A DNA stretch of 46,102 nucleotides from Lachnospiraceae bacterium (lineage in GTDB: Bacteria > Bacillota > Clostridia > Lachnospirales > Lachnospiraceae), in the NCBI GenBank assembly GCA_004556655.1, contig SFGF01000022.1, forward strand, positions 1 through 46,102. Direction: 5' to 3'. The notes beneath the pieces are model-generated. The model saw nothing but the letters and a program-made list of their open reading frames with translations, made no database searches and was not told the DNA's origin. This document shows positions 32,608 through 40,886 of this stretch, piece by piece (the first letter of the stretch is position 1; each line of letters starts with the position of its first letter). The position numbers and the translations under genes are program-made.

Positions 32608-33927
32608 ATGGGATTACTTACATTCAAAGGCGGAATCCATCCTTATGATGGGAAAGAATTATCCAAGAATAAGCCGATTCAGCCTCTGAAACCTCAGAAG
32701 GAGCTTGCGTTCCTGGTATCACAGCATATCGGAGCGCCGGCGAAACCAATCGTATCCAAAGGAGACCGGGTACTGATCGGACAGAAGATCGCGGAAGCTG
32801 GAGGGTTTGTTTCCGCTCCGGTGTACGCATCAGTTTCCGGAACAGTAAAAGGGATAGAACCCCGTCTTACTGCCACAGGAGGAACCTGTGATGCGATTTT
32901 GGTTGAAAATGATGGTTTGTATGAATCTGTAGCATTTGAACCTACAGAGCATCCGGAGCAGCTTTCGAAAGAAGAGATTCGGAAAAAGATTCAGGAAGCC
33001 GGTGTGGTTGGTATGGGAGGTGCAGGATTTCCTACACATGTAAAGCTTACACCGAAGGAACCTGAAAAAATCGATCACATCCTTGTAAATGGTGCGGAAT
33101 GTGAGCCGTATCTGACATCGGATTACAGAAGAATGTTGGAAGAGCCGGAAAAAGTAATCGGTGGACTGAAAGTGATGCTGCAGTTGTTTGACAATGCAAA
33201 AGGTTGTATCTGTATTGAGGACAATAAACCGGACTGTATCGAAAAAATCAGTAAAATGGTGGAAAATGAGCCACGGATCGAAGTAAAAGCCATGAAGACA
33301 AAGTATCCGCAGGGGGCTGAGCGTATGCTGATCTATGCGGTTACCGGAAGAAGTATCAATTCTTCCATGCTTCCGGCTGATGCGGGCTGTGTTGTAGATA
33401 ATATTGATACGGTTGTTGCCATCTATAAAGCAGTTGTACTGGGACAGCCGCTGATGCACAGGATCGTAACCGTTACCGGTGATGCGATCGCTGATCCGGC
33501 TAACTTTTATGTTCCGGTAGGAACGGATTTCCAGGAACTTGTGGAAGCGGCAGGCGGATTTAAAGATCATGTGGAAAAAGTAATCTCCGGTGGTCCTATG
33601 ATGGGCTTCGCCATGTTTGATATGCATGTTCCTGTTACGAAAACCACATCTGCACTTTTGTGTCTGACAAAAGATGAGGTTTGTCACTCGGAAACTACGG
33701 CATGTATCAACTGTGGAAGATGTGTAAGTGAGTGTCCGGAACATCTGCTTCCGACCAAGCTTGCAACATTTGCTGCACATAAAGATCAGGAAAAATTCCA
33801 GAAATACAATGGTATGGAGTGCTGTGAATGCGGATGCTGCAGTTACGTCTGTCCGGCTAAACGGCCTCTTGCCCAGGATATTAAGTCCATGAGAAAAATT
33901 GTACTGGCTAACAGGAAAAAGAAATAA
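32608..33927 (+). CDS. rnfC: Rnf complex subunit C
   Basis: The protein has 439 residues and is the NADH/FMN-binding peripheral subunit of the ferredoxin:NAD+ oxidoreductase Rnf. An N-terminal RnfC barrel-like region starts with FKGGIHPYDGKELS; GMGGAGFPTHVKL is the nucleotide/FMN-binding Rossmann start; a SLBB region follows; and the C-terminus holds two [4Fe-4S] clusters, CINCGRCVSECP and CCECGCCSYVCP. It passes electrons between the RnfB/ferredoxin side and NAD+. The strong site AGGAGGAGG precedes the ATG. It opens the rnfCDGEAB cluster, the order typical of Clostridia. Confidence 0.97.
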   Translation: MGLLTFKGGIHPYDGKELSKNKPIQPLKPQKELAFLVSQHIGAPAKPIVSKGDRVLIGQKIAEAGGFVSAPVYASVSGTVKGIEPRLTATGGTCDAILVENDGLYESVAFEPTEHPEQLSKEEIRKKIQEAGVVGMGGAGFPTHVKLTPKEPEKIDHILVNGAECEPYLTSDYRRMLEEPEKVIGGLKVMLQLFDNAKGCICIEDNKPDCIEKISKMVENEPRIEVKAMKTKYPQGAERMLIYAVTGRSINSSMLPADAGCVVDNIDTVVAIYKAVVLGQPLMHRIVTVTGDAIADPANFYVPVGTDFQELVEAAGGFKDHVEKVISGGPMMGFAMFDMHVPVTKTTSALLCLTKDEVCHSETTACINCGRCVSECPEHLLPTKLATFAAHKDQEKFQKYNGMECCECGCCSYVCPAKRPLAQDIKSMRKIVLANRKKK

Positions 33928-33939
33928 GGGGGAAGAGAC

Positions 33940-34896
33940 ATGAGTGAATTATTACACGTATCGTCCTCACCGCATATACGTTCCAAAATCAAAACCGATA
34001 ATCTTATGAAAATGGTAGTGATTGCTCTGCTGCCGGCTACACTTTTTGGAATTTATAATTTCGGATGGAGGGCACTGCTTCTGATTTGTATATCTGTCGC
34101 TACCTGTGTCGCGACAGAAGGAATTTATGAGACTTTGATGCACAAGAAACTCACAATCGGTGATTTCAGTGCGGTTGTTACCGGACTTTTGCTGGCTTTG
34201 AACCTGCCCTCTACAGCTCCCTGGTGGATTCCTGTGATCGGCGGTGTGTTTGCAATCCTTGTAGTAAAACAGCTGTTTGGCGGTCTGGGACAGAATATCA
34301 TGAACCCGGCACTGGCAGCACGATGCTTCCTTCTGCTTTCCTTTACCGGACAGATGACGAATTTTGCACCGACTTCAGGGCTTGGTAAAATAGTGGATAC
34401 AGCATCCGGAGCAACACCTCTGGCAGCACTGAAAGCCGGTGAACAGGTGGATGTACTGAGTATGTTCCTTGGCAATACAACAGGTACTATTGGTGAGACC
34501 TCTGCACTTGCACTTTTGATCGGTGCAGCGTTCCTGTTGGCCATGAAAGTGATCGATTTCAGGATCCCATTAACCTACATAGGCAGTTTTCTGGTATTTA
34601 TCATATTATTCGGCGGTCACGGTCTGGATGCAAATTATATTCTCGGACAGCTCTTCGGCGGCGGTCTGATGCTGGGAGCATGGTTTATGGCTACCGATTA
34701 TGTAACGACACCGATCACCAAATCAGGACAGCTTGTTTATGGTGTGATCCTGGGTATCCTGACCGGTTTGTTCCGTCTCTTTGGAGCATCTGCAGAAGGC
34801 GTATCTTATGCGATCATCTTCAGTAACCTGCTGATTCCGGTAATCGAACGAGTTACTGTTCCCGTTGCATTTGGTAAAGGAGGGAAGAAAGAATGA
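33940..34896 (+). CDS. rnfD: Rnf complex subunit D
   Basis: The protein has 318 residues and is an integral membrane subunit with about nine helices, homologous to NqrB. The flavinylation motif D-x-x-SGAT is visible in DTASGATPLAAL, with Thr159 the expected covalent FMN attachment site (phosphoester bond, added by ApbE). GLGQNIMNPALAARC is the conserved helix region, and TDYVTTPITKSGQL lies near the C-terminus. It overlaps rnfG by four bases. The ApbE transferase needed for its maturation is not encoded in this window. Confidence 0.97.
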   Translation: MSELLHVSSSPHIRSKIKTDNLMKMVVIALLPATLFGIYNFGWRALLLICISVATCVATEGIYETLMHKKLTIGDFSAVVTGLLLALNLPSTAPWWIPVIGGVFAILVVKQLFGGLGQNIMNPALAARCFLLLSFTGQMTNFAPTSGLGKIVDTASGATPLAALKAGEQVDVLSMFLGNTTGTIGETSALALLIGAAFLLAMKVIDFRIPLTYIGSFLVFIILFGGHGLDANYILGQLFGGGLMLGAWFMATDYVTTPITKSGQLVYGVILGILTGLFRLFGASAEGVSYAIIFSNLLIPVIERVTVPVAFGKGGKKE

Positions 34897-35507
34897 GTAA
34901 TAAAATCATAAAAGACGCTATGGCGTTGACTCTGATCACCCTCGTGGCAGGTGCAGCTCTCGGTGCGGTTCATGGTATCACCAAGGAGCCGATTGCCAGA
35001 CAGGAGGCTCTGACAAAAGCAGAAGCTTATAAGGAAGTATTTGAAGAGGCAAATGATTATAGTACCGTTGAGATGACGGACGAGCTTGCCGGTCAGCTGC
35101 GTGACAGTCTTGACAGCGAAGGTTATCAGGCACAAAGTATAGATGAAATCGTGGAAGCTGTGGACGGAAGTGGTGCTTCTCTGGGCTATATAATCACTGT
35201 GATTTCTTCCGAAGGATATGGCGGAGATATTAAGTTCACTATGGGCGTACAGTCGGACGGAACGATGAACGGTATTTCTATCTTATCTATTTCAGAGACT
35301 GCCGGTTTGGGTATGCGCGCCAATACGGATGAGTTCAAGAGTCAGTTTGTCGGAAAAAATACAGAAAAACTTGTCTATACAAAGAACGGAGCATCTGCGG
35401 ATAATGAAATCGATGCTCTGAGCGGAGCTACGGTGACTACCAATGCCATGACCAATGGCGTGAATGCCGGTCTCTGTGCATTCCGTGTAATGGAAGGAGG
35501 GGAATAA
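34893..35507 (+). CDS. rnfG: Rnf complex subunit G
   Basis: The protein has 204 residues: one N-terminal membrane helix (about 8-27), then an extracytoplasmic FMN-binding domain. The motif D-x-x-SGAT occurs as DALSGATVTT, with Thr180 the predicted site of covalent FMN. GYGGDIKFTMGV and ISETAGLGMRAN are the usual domain strands. It accepts electrons on the outer face and passes them on toward RnfD. The start overlaps rnfD by four bases; rnfE begins 3 bases after its stop. Confidence 0.96.
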   Translation: MSNKIIKDAMALTLITLVAGAALGAVHGITKEPIARQEALTKAEAYKEVFEEANDYSTVEMTDELAGQLRDSLDSEGYQAQSIDEIVEAVDGSGASLGYIITVISSEGYGGDIKFTMGVQSDGTMNGISILSISETAGLGMRANTDEFKSQFVGKNTEKLVYTKNGASADNEIDALSGATVTTNAMTNGVNAGLCAFRVMEGGE

Positions 35508-35510
35508 GAG

Positions 35511-36215
35511 ATGAAAGCAAATTCACCTGCAGAACGTTTGTATAATGGTATCATCAAAGAAAACCCTACCTTTGTACTGATGCTTGGTATGTGTCCGACA
35601 CTGGCAACAACCACATCCGCAATCAATGGTCTGGGTATGGGACTGACGACCATGGTGATTCTGGCTATGTCCAACATGATGATTTCACTTCTGAGAAAAG
35701 TGATACCGGATGGTGTTCGTATGCCGGCTTATATCGTAATTGTTGCTTCTTTTGTAACAATCGTGCAGTTTTTACTTCAGGGATTTATCCCGACTCTTTA
35801 CTCTGCACTGGGAATCTATATTCCTTTGATCGTTGTTAACTGTATCATTCTTGGCCGTGCGGAAGCATATGCATCCAAGAATGGGGTGATTAGTTCTCTT
35901 TTTGATGGAATCGGTATGGGACTTGGTTTTACCATAGGTCTTACCTGTATCGGTATTGTTCGAGAACTGCTTGGTTCCGGTAAAATCTTTGGTTTCCAGC
36001 TGTTTGACGGCGGAGCAACCATCTTTATCCTGGCTCCGGGTGCATTCTTTGTTCTGGCAATGCTGGTTGCTATTCAGAATAAAGTTAAAGCCGGTAAACC
36101 GGAAAAAGCTTCCACAGGTACTGGTTGTGGAGAAGCTGCATGTGCAGGATGTACCAATATGATGTGCGGAAGCCGTATGGTATCCGGCAATGAGGAAGGA
36201 GGAAAGAACGCATGA
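35511..36215 (+). CDS. rnfE: Rnf complex subunit E with C-terminal cysteine tail
   Basis: The protein has 234 residues and is a six-helix membrane subunit homologous to NqrD. With RnfA it holds an intramembrane iron-sulfur cluster; the candidate cysteines C28 (GMCPTLATT) and C110 (VVNCIILGRAEAYASKN) are present. After the last helix (about 172-189) there is a 40-residue cytoplasmic tail with four cysteines, C206, C211, C214 and C219, spaced C-x4-C-x2-C-x4-C. Such a tail is absent from proteobacterial RnfE as I know it and could bind a further cluster or metal. It overlaps rnfA by four bases. Confidence 0.96.
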   Translation: MKANSPAERLYNGIIKENPTFVLMLGMCPTLATTTSAINGLGMGLTTMVILAMSNMMISLLRKVIPDGVRMPAYIVIVASFVTIVQFLLQGFIPTLYSALGIYIPLIVVNCIILGRAEAYASKNGVISSLFDGIGMGLGFTIGLTCIGIVRELLGSGKIFGFQLFDGGATIFILAPGAFFVLAMLVAIQNKVKAGKPEKASTGTGCGEAACAGCTNMMCGSRMVSGNEEGGKNA

Positions 36216-36787
36216 AAGAGTTATTAATCATTGCGATTGGTTCTGCGCTTGTAAATAACGTAGTACTCAGTCAGTTTTTGGGATTGTGTCCTTTCCTTGG
36301 TGTATCCAAGAAAATGGATACGGCAGCAGGTATGGGCGGAGCGGTTATCTTTGTTCTTACGCTGTCTTCTTTCTGCACCAGTCTGATCTATAAATTTATT
36401 CTTGTAAAAACAGGAATGGAATATCTGCAGACTATCGTATTTATTCTTGTGATTGCTGCTTTAGTACAGCTGGTAGAGATGTTCCTGAAAAAGACCATTC
36501 CGGCTTTGTATAAGAGTCTGGGTGTTTATCTGCCGCTGATCACAACAAACTGTGCAGTGCTTGGTGTAGCACTTCTGAATGTACAGAATGATTATAATGT
36601 TTTAGAGGGAACTATCAATGGATTTGCCACAGCAGTAGGTTTCACGATTGCGATCGTACTGATGGCAGGGCTTAGAGAAAGAATCGAGTATAACGATATT
36701 CCAAAGCCTTTCCGGGGAATGCCGATTGTTCTTCTGACAGCAGGACTGATGTCCATCGCATTCTTTGGTTTTTCCGGATTAATTTAA
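36212..36787 (+). CDS. rnfA: Rnf complex subunit A
   Basis: The protein has 191 residues and six membrane helices, homologous to NqrE. The paired cysteines C26 (LGLCPFLGVSKK) and C109 (TTNCAVLGVAL) correspond to those in RnfE, with which it forms an inverted-topology pair that shuttles electrons across the membrane through a [2Fe-2S] cluster. The length is standard. It overlaps rnfE by four bases; rnfB follows after 12 bases with AAAGGAGGAG. Confidence 0.97.
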   Translation: MKELLIIAIGSALVNNVVLSQFLGLCPFLGVSKKMDTAAGMGGAVIFVLTLSSFCTSLIYKFILVKTGMEYLQTIVFILVIAALVQLVEMFLKKTIPALYKSLGVYLPLITTNCAVLGVALLNVQNDYNVLEGTINGFATAVGFTIAIVLMAGLRERIEYNDIPKPFRGMPIVLLTAGLMSIAFFGFSGLI

Positions 36788-36799
36788 AGGAGGAGAGTT

Positions 36800-37588
36800 A
36801 TGATTACAGGTATTATCATTGCAGCCGTTTTAGTAGGCGGTACCGGATTAATAATCGGACTCCTTCTTGGCGTAGCTGGAAAGAAATTTGCAGTACAGGT
36901 TAATGAAAAAGAAATAGCTGTAAGAGAAAAACTTCCGGGCAACAACTGTGGTGGTTGTGGTTATCCGGGTTGTGATGGTCTTGCAGCAGCTATTGCGGCT
37001 GGTCAGGCACCGGTAAGCGGATGTCCCGTGGGAGGTCCGGAGGTTGCAAAACAGGTTGCAGCGATTATGGGACAGGAAGTAGAAGAAGGACGCCGTATGG
37101 CTGCTTTCGTAAAATGCGGTGGTGACTGCGAGCATTCCCGTCAGAATTATGTTTATGATGGTGTGGAAGACTGTTCGATCATGGCGTTCATACCGGGCGG
37201 CGGTTCGAAAAAGTGTCATCATGGATGTCTTGGTTATGGAACATGTGTAAAGTCATGTACCTTCAATGCAATCCATATTGAAAACGGAATCGCAGTGGTC
37301 GACAAAGAAAAATGTAAGGCCTGCGGAAAATGTGTTTCCGTATGTCCGCATCATTTGATTGAGCTTGTACCGTACGATCAGACCGTAAAAGTACAGTGCA
37401 GTTCTTCCGATAAAGGTAAAGCTACTATGACTGCATGCGACAACGGCTGTATCGGATGTAAGAAATGTGAAAAGAACTGTCCGGTACAGGCAATTACAGT
37501 CACGAATAACGTGGCACATATTGATTATGACAAATGTACAAACTGCGGTCTGTGCAAACAGAATTGTCCGCGTCACTGTATTCATTAA
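36800..37588 (+). CDS. rnfB: Rnf complex subunit B
   Basis: The protein has 262 residues and is the ferredoxin-interacting subunit: an N-terminal membrane helix (about 2-24), then the Fe-S domain NNCGGCGYPGCDGLA, then several ferredoxin-type cluster motifs. Among them are GYGTCVKSCTFNAI, CKACGKCVSVCPHHLI, CIGCKKCEKNCPVQAI and CTNCGLCKQNCPRHCI, giving more clusters than the proteobacterial form. It takes electrons from reduced ferredoxin into the complex. A strong terminator follows, so this is the end of the operon. Which ion the complex moves (Na+ or H+) cannot be read from sequence with confidence. Confidence 0.97.
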   Translation: MITGIIIAAVLVGGTGLIIGLLLGVAGKKFAVQVNEKEIAVREKLPGNNCGGCGYPGCDGLAAAIAAGQAPVSGCPVGGPEVAKQVAAIMGQEVEEGRRMAAFVKCGGDCEHSRQNYVYDGVEDCSIMAFIPGGGSKKCHHGCLGYGTCVKSCTFNAIHIENGIAVVDKEKCKACGKCVSVCPHHLIELVPYDQTVKVQCSSSDKGKATMTACDNGCIGCKKCEKNCPVQAITVTNNVAHIDYDKCTNCGLCKQNCPRHCIH

Positions 37589-37613
37589 AATGAAGGATCA
37601 GAGTTGCTAAGTC

Positions 37614-37660
37614 AAACGGCGGGAAACGGGATTTTAGAATCCGGTTTCCTGCCGTTTTTC
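37614..37660 (+). terminator. Strong terminator of the rnf operon
   Basis: The 20-base arms 37614-37633 (AAACGGCGGGAAACGGGATT) and 37638-37657 pair with one G-G mismatch and one G-T pair around a TTAG loop, followed by a T5 tract. Confidence 0.88.
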
Positions 37661-37679
37661 GAAAGAAAGTTTTGACAGG

Positions 37680-37708
37680 TTGAATTATTTCATCTGTTAT
37701 GTTATGAT
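37680..37708 (+). promoter_or_regulatory. Candidate promoter for the NusG-II/Gx transporter/ruvAB genes
   Basis: TTGAAT (37680-37685), a 17-base spacer and TATGAT (37703-37708). An overlapping alternative is TTGACA (37672-37677) with TGTTAT (37695-37700), also at 17 bases. Confidence 0.5.
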
Positions 37709-37763
37709 AGCCGAGTGTTGAAACAATAAAAAAAGATACAAAGAGCATAATATAATTAGTAAA

Positions 37764-38132
37764 ATGATGAAGAGACGAGATTGGATTGCTGCTGCTGTCA
37801 TTCTTGCAGCAGCTCTGATAATTGCTTTGGTCAGTAAGTTGACTGCCGAACCGGCACAGGCTCTCCGTATTACTGTGAATGGAGAGACCTATGGAATTTA
37901 TGATATTACAGAAGATCAGGAGATAAAGATTAACGACACAAATATCTGTCAGATTGAAAATGGAAAAGTGCGTATGACCGGGGCAGATTGTCCGGATCAG
38001 ATCTGTGTGCATACTGCCGAGATTTCAAAGGATGGTGGGTCGATTATATGTCTGCCCAATCGGATTGTTTTAGAGATTATATCAGAGGTTCCGGAGGATA
38101 CGAGTGAAAAAGTGGATGTGATCAGTTCCTGA
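37764..38132 (+). CDS. NusG domain II-containing membrane-anchored protein
   Basis: The protein has 122 residues: one N-terminal membrane helix (about 7-25), then a domain of the NusG-II type (PF07009), with VNGETYGIYDI, ADCPDQICVHTAEIS and SIICLPNRIVLEI. The pair of cysteines in the CPDQIC segment and C-L-P-N are typical. It is not the transcription factor NusG. Proteins of this type are often encoded beside Gx transporters, ApbE and flavin-based redox systems, which fits the position directly behind rnf and before a Gx transporter. The function is unproven. The ribosome binding site is weak. Confidence 0.85.
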   Translation: MMKRRDWIAAAVILAAALIIALVSKLTAEPAQALRITVNGETYGIYDITEDQEIKINDTNICQIENGKVRMTGADCPDQICVHTAEISKDGGSIICLPNRIVLEIISEVPEDTSEKVDVISS

Positions 38133-38147
38133 AAGGCGGGAGAAATT

Positions 38148-38678
38148 TTGAAAAAAAAGACAGCATATTTGGGGCTGCTTTGTGCGGCAGCTATCATACT
38201 GGGGTATGTGGAATCCCTTTTCCCTGTATTTGTGGGAGTTCCGGGTATGAAGATCGGGCTTCCTAATCTGGCTGTAGTCATGGTGCTTTATCTGTATTCC
38301 TGGAAAGAAGCAATTGCAGTGTCTTTTGTCCGGATTCTGGTGATTGGCTTTTTATTTGGCAATGCGTTCAGTATTGCTTTCAGTCTGGCAGGAGGTATGC
38401 TCAGTCTTCTGTGCATGGAAGCTGTCAGAAGATTTCTCAAGTTAAGCTGCACAGGTGTCAGTATGATCGGTGGTGTGACGCATAATCTGGGACAGATTCT
38501 GGTGGCTATGGTTGTAGTAGAAAATGTAAGAGTGGGATATTATTTCTCAATTCTTGCAGTAACAGGATTAGTAACAGGTATTTTGATTGGAATACTGGCA
38601 GCGGAACTGGTGAAAAGGATTCGGCGTGCGGTCGGTTCTGAATTGGATAATAAAAGAGAATCCGGGAGGAAATCATGA
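38148..38678 (+). CDS. Gx transporter family protein
   Basis: The protein has 176 residues with about five membrane helices and belongs to the Gx transporter family (PF07456, historically called heptaprenyl diphosphate synthase component I). Conserved parts include the glycine-rich first helix, FVGVPGMKIGLPNLAVVM, SFVRILVIGFLFGN, and GGVTHNLGQILVA. The ECF-like small-membrane-protein size suggests import of a small molecule, perhaps a precursor for quinone, isoprenoid or flavin metabolism; this is inference. The start is TTG at 38148, after CGGGAGAAAT. It overlaps ruvA by four bases. Confidence 0.88.
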   Translation: MKKKTAYLGLLCAAAIILGYVESLFPVFVGVPGMKIGLPNLAVVMVLYLYSWKEAIAVSFVRILVIGFLFGNAFSIAFSLAGGMLSLLCMEAVRRFLKLSCTGVSMIGGVTHNLGQILVAMVVVENVRVGYYFSILAVTGLVTGILIGILAAELVKRIRRAVGSELDNKRESGRKS

Positions 38679-39286
38679 TCGGTTATATCAAAGGAATATT
38701 GGAAGAGGCAGATGAACAATGTATCATCGTGGATAATCACGGAATCGGATATCGTATATTTGTCCCTGGTTCTGCATTTGCAGGAGCTCTCCCAATCGGT
38801 GAAGAAGTTAAGATCTATACGTATCTGTCTGTTAAGGAAGATGCGATGCAGCTATATGGTTTTCTCACAAGGGATGATTTGAGAATGTTTAAGATGCTTC
38901 TGGGGGTCAATGGAATCGGACCGAAAGCAGGTCTTGGAATTCTGTCCGCACTTACGGCAGATGAACTACGATTCGCAGTACTGGCAGATGATGCAGCGTC
39001 TATTGCAAAAGCCCCGGGGATTGGTAAGAAAACTGCACAGAAATTAATATTGGAACTGAAAGATAAGTTGAATCTAGAAGATGCGTTTGAACAAAAACTG
39101 GCAAATCAGGCGGCAGCTTCCCCGGCGGTTTCAGGTACAGAGGATGGGATACATGAGGCGGTACAGGCTTTAACAGCGTTGGGATATCCCAGCACAGATG
39201 CTCTGCGGGCTGTGAAAAAAGTGGAAGGTGCAGAAATGATGACTGTAGAAGAGATACTGAAAGCAGCATTGAAAAAGATGATTTAG
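38675..39286 (+). CDS. ruvA: Holliday junction branch migration protein RuvA
   Basis: The protein has 203 residues. An N-terminal OB-fold (MIGYIKGILEE...GIGYRIFVPGS), tandem helix-hairpin-helix motifs (LLGVNGIGPKAGLGIL, KAPGIGKKTAQKLILELKDK) and a C-terminal RuvB-contact domain (VQALTALGYPSTDALRAVKKV) are all present. It binds four-way junctions and loads RuvB. The start overlaps the Gx transporter gene by four bases after GGGAGG. ruvC is not adjacent, as is common in Firmicutes. Confidence 0.97.
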   Translation: MIGYIKGILEEADEQCIIVDNHGIGYRIFVPGSAFAGALPIGEEVKIYTYLSVKEDAMQLYGFLTRDDLRMFKMLLGVNGIGPKAGLGILSALTADELRFAVLADDAASIAKAPGIGKKTAQKLILELKDKLNLEDAFEQKLANQAAASPAVSGTEDGIHEAVQALTALGYPSTDALRAVKKVEGAEMMTVEEILKAALKKMI

Positions 39287-39305
39287 GGAGTGCCCGGAGA
39301 GAGAA

Positions 39306-40328
39306 ATGGAAAAGAGAATTATTACAACCGATATGATGGAAGAAGATATTCGGATGGAAGGAAGCCTCAGACCACAATATCTGAAAGATTATATCGGACA
39401 GGAAAAAGCAAAACAAAATCTGAAAATCTATATTGAAGCGGCAAAACAGAGAAAGGATTCCCTGGATCATGTACTGTTTTATGGTCCTCCGGGACTTGGA
39501 AAGACTACATTGGCCGGTATCATTGCCAATGAAATGGGAGTACATATGAAAGTGACCTCCGGACCTGCGATTGAAAAACCCGGTGAGATGGCGGCAATCC
39601 TGAATAATCTTCAGGAAGGGGACGTGCTTTTTGTGGACGAGATCCATCGTCTGAACCGGCAGGTAGAGGAGGTTCTTTATCCGGCTATGGAAGATTTTGC
39701 GATCGATATTATGATCGGAAAAGGGGCAACTGCCCGTTCTATCCGTCTGGATCTGCCGCGTTTTACCCTGGTAGGAGCAACCACAAGGGCAGGACTTTTG
39801 ACGGCACCTCTGCGGGATCGTTTTGGAGTAATTCATCATCTGGAGTTTTATACGGAAAATGAGTTGAAAACGATTATTATACATTCCGCCAGGATTCTTG
39901 GAGTAGAAATTGATGAGGAAGGTGCTGCGGAGATGGCTAAGCGATCACGGGGAACCCCTCGTCTGGCCAACCGATTGCTAAAGAGAGTGCGTGATTTTGC
40001 ACAGGTAAAATATGATGGTAAGATTACCAAGGAAGTAGCCTCTTTTGCGCTGGATCTGCTTGAAGTTGACAAGTATGGTCTTGACCAGACAGACCGATAT
40101 ATTCTGAATACGATTATCCATAAGTTTCAGGGTGGTCCGGTAGGTCTGGATACGCTGGCAGCAGCGATTGGGGAGGATTCGGGAACAATCGAAGATGTAT
40201 ATGAACCGTATCTGATTCAGAATGGATTTTTAAACCGTACCCCGAGAGGAAGAATGGCAACTGAGCGTGCGTATCATCATCTGGGCCTTACCTTCAGTCA
40301 GAAAGACGAAGAGCTGCAGGGGAAATGA
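39306..40328 (+). CDS. ruvB: Holliday junction branch migration ATPase RuvB
   Basis: The protein has 340 residues. The family start SLRPQYLKDYIGQEKAK, Walker A GPPGLGKTT (60-68), Walker B FVDEIHRL (D111-E112), the sensor region LVGATTRAG with the arginine finger LRDRFG, and the C-terminal winged helix FLNRTPRGRMATERAY are visible. It is the hexameric motor that drives branch migration with RuvA. The gene lies 19 bases after ruvA. Confidence 0.98.
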   Translation: MEKRIITTDMMEEDIRMEGSLRPQYLKDYIGQEKAKQNLKIYIEAAKQRKDSLDHVLFYGPPGLGKTTLAGIIANEMGVHMKVTSGPAIEKPGEMAAILNNLQEGDVLFVDEIHRLNRQVEEVLYPAMEDFAIDIMIGKGATARSIRLDLPRFTLVGATTRAGLLTAPLRDRFGVIHHLEFYTENELKTIIIHSARILGVEIDEEGAAEMAKRSRGTPRLANRLLKRVRDFAQVKYDGKITKEVASFALDLLEVDKYGLDQTDRYILNTIIHKFQGGPVGLDTLAAAIGEDSGTIEDVYEPYLIQNGFLNRTPRGRMATERAYHHLGLTFSQKDEELQGK

Positions 40329-40360
40329 TACGCTTTGTCCGTGGATTGGAAAGAAAAAGG

Positions 40361-40388
40361 TTGTTTTTTGGAGGAATTTGATTATAAT
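40361..40388 (+). promoter_or_regulatory. Candidate promoter of zapA
   Basis: TTGTTT (40361-40366), a 16-base spacer and a perfect TATAAT (40383-40388). It gives zapA its own start independent of ruvAB read-through. Confidence 0.5.
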
Positions 40389-40420
40389 AGAAATTAGTAC
40401 GTATGGAGGAAATGCCAGTT

Positions 40421-40807
40421 ATGCCAGCAAAAAATACAACAAAAGTTTTAATCGGAGGAAAAATTGTCACTTTGAGCGGATATGAAAGTGAAGATTATCT
40501 GCAGAAAGTGGCTTCATATATGAATCATAAAATAGCGCAGCTCAGTGAACTGCCGGGATATAATCGCCAACCTATGGAGACAAAGCACACACTGCTCAGT
40601 CTGAATATCGCAGATGACTATTTTAAAGCGAAACGACAGGCAGAGGTGTTTGAGGAGGATTCTCAGCTTAAAGATAAAGAGGTGTATGATCTGAAGCATG
40701 ATCTGATCGAAGCACAGATTCAGGTGGAGAATCTTACGGCAGAGAATGAAAAGCTGTTGGAACAGGTCAGAAAACTGGAAAGTGATATGGATAATCTTTT
40801 GAAATAA
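40421..40807 (+). CDS. zapA: Cell division protein ZapA
   Basis: The protein has 128 residues. The ZapA fold opens with TTKVLIGGKIVTLSGYESEDYLQKVASYMN, which promotes FtsZ filament bundling. The second half (about 60-128) is a long coiled coil rich in Glu, Leu and Lys. The start is uncertain among three in-frame ATGs (40403, 40412, 40421). GGAGGA at 40405-40410 overlaps the first and is too near the second, so 40421 was chosen. A terminator follows. Confidence 0.9.
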   Translation: MPAKNTTKVLIGGKIVTLSGYESEDYLQKVASYMNHKIAQLSELPGYNRQPMETKHTLLSLNIADDYFKAKRQAEVFEEDSQLKDKEVYDLKHDLIEAQIQVENLTAENEKLLEQVRKLESDMDNLLK

Positions 40808-40827
40808 TGGTACTGTGTAAATTTTAG

Positions 40828-40860
40828 ATGGACGTGACCACATTAGTCACGTCCATTTTA
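40828..40860 (+). terminator. Terminator between zapA and the U32 gene
   Basis: ATGGACGTGAC (40828-40838) and GTCACGTCCAT (40846-40856) form a perfect 11-bp stem with a 7-base loop, followed by TTTT. Confidence 0.75.
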
Positions 40861-40886
40861 TCTCAGTTGGAGATTGGAGAGTTTGT

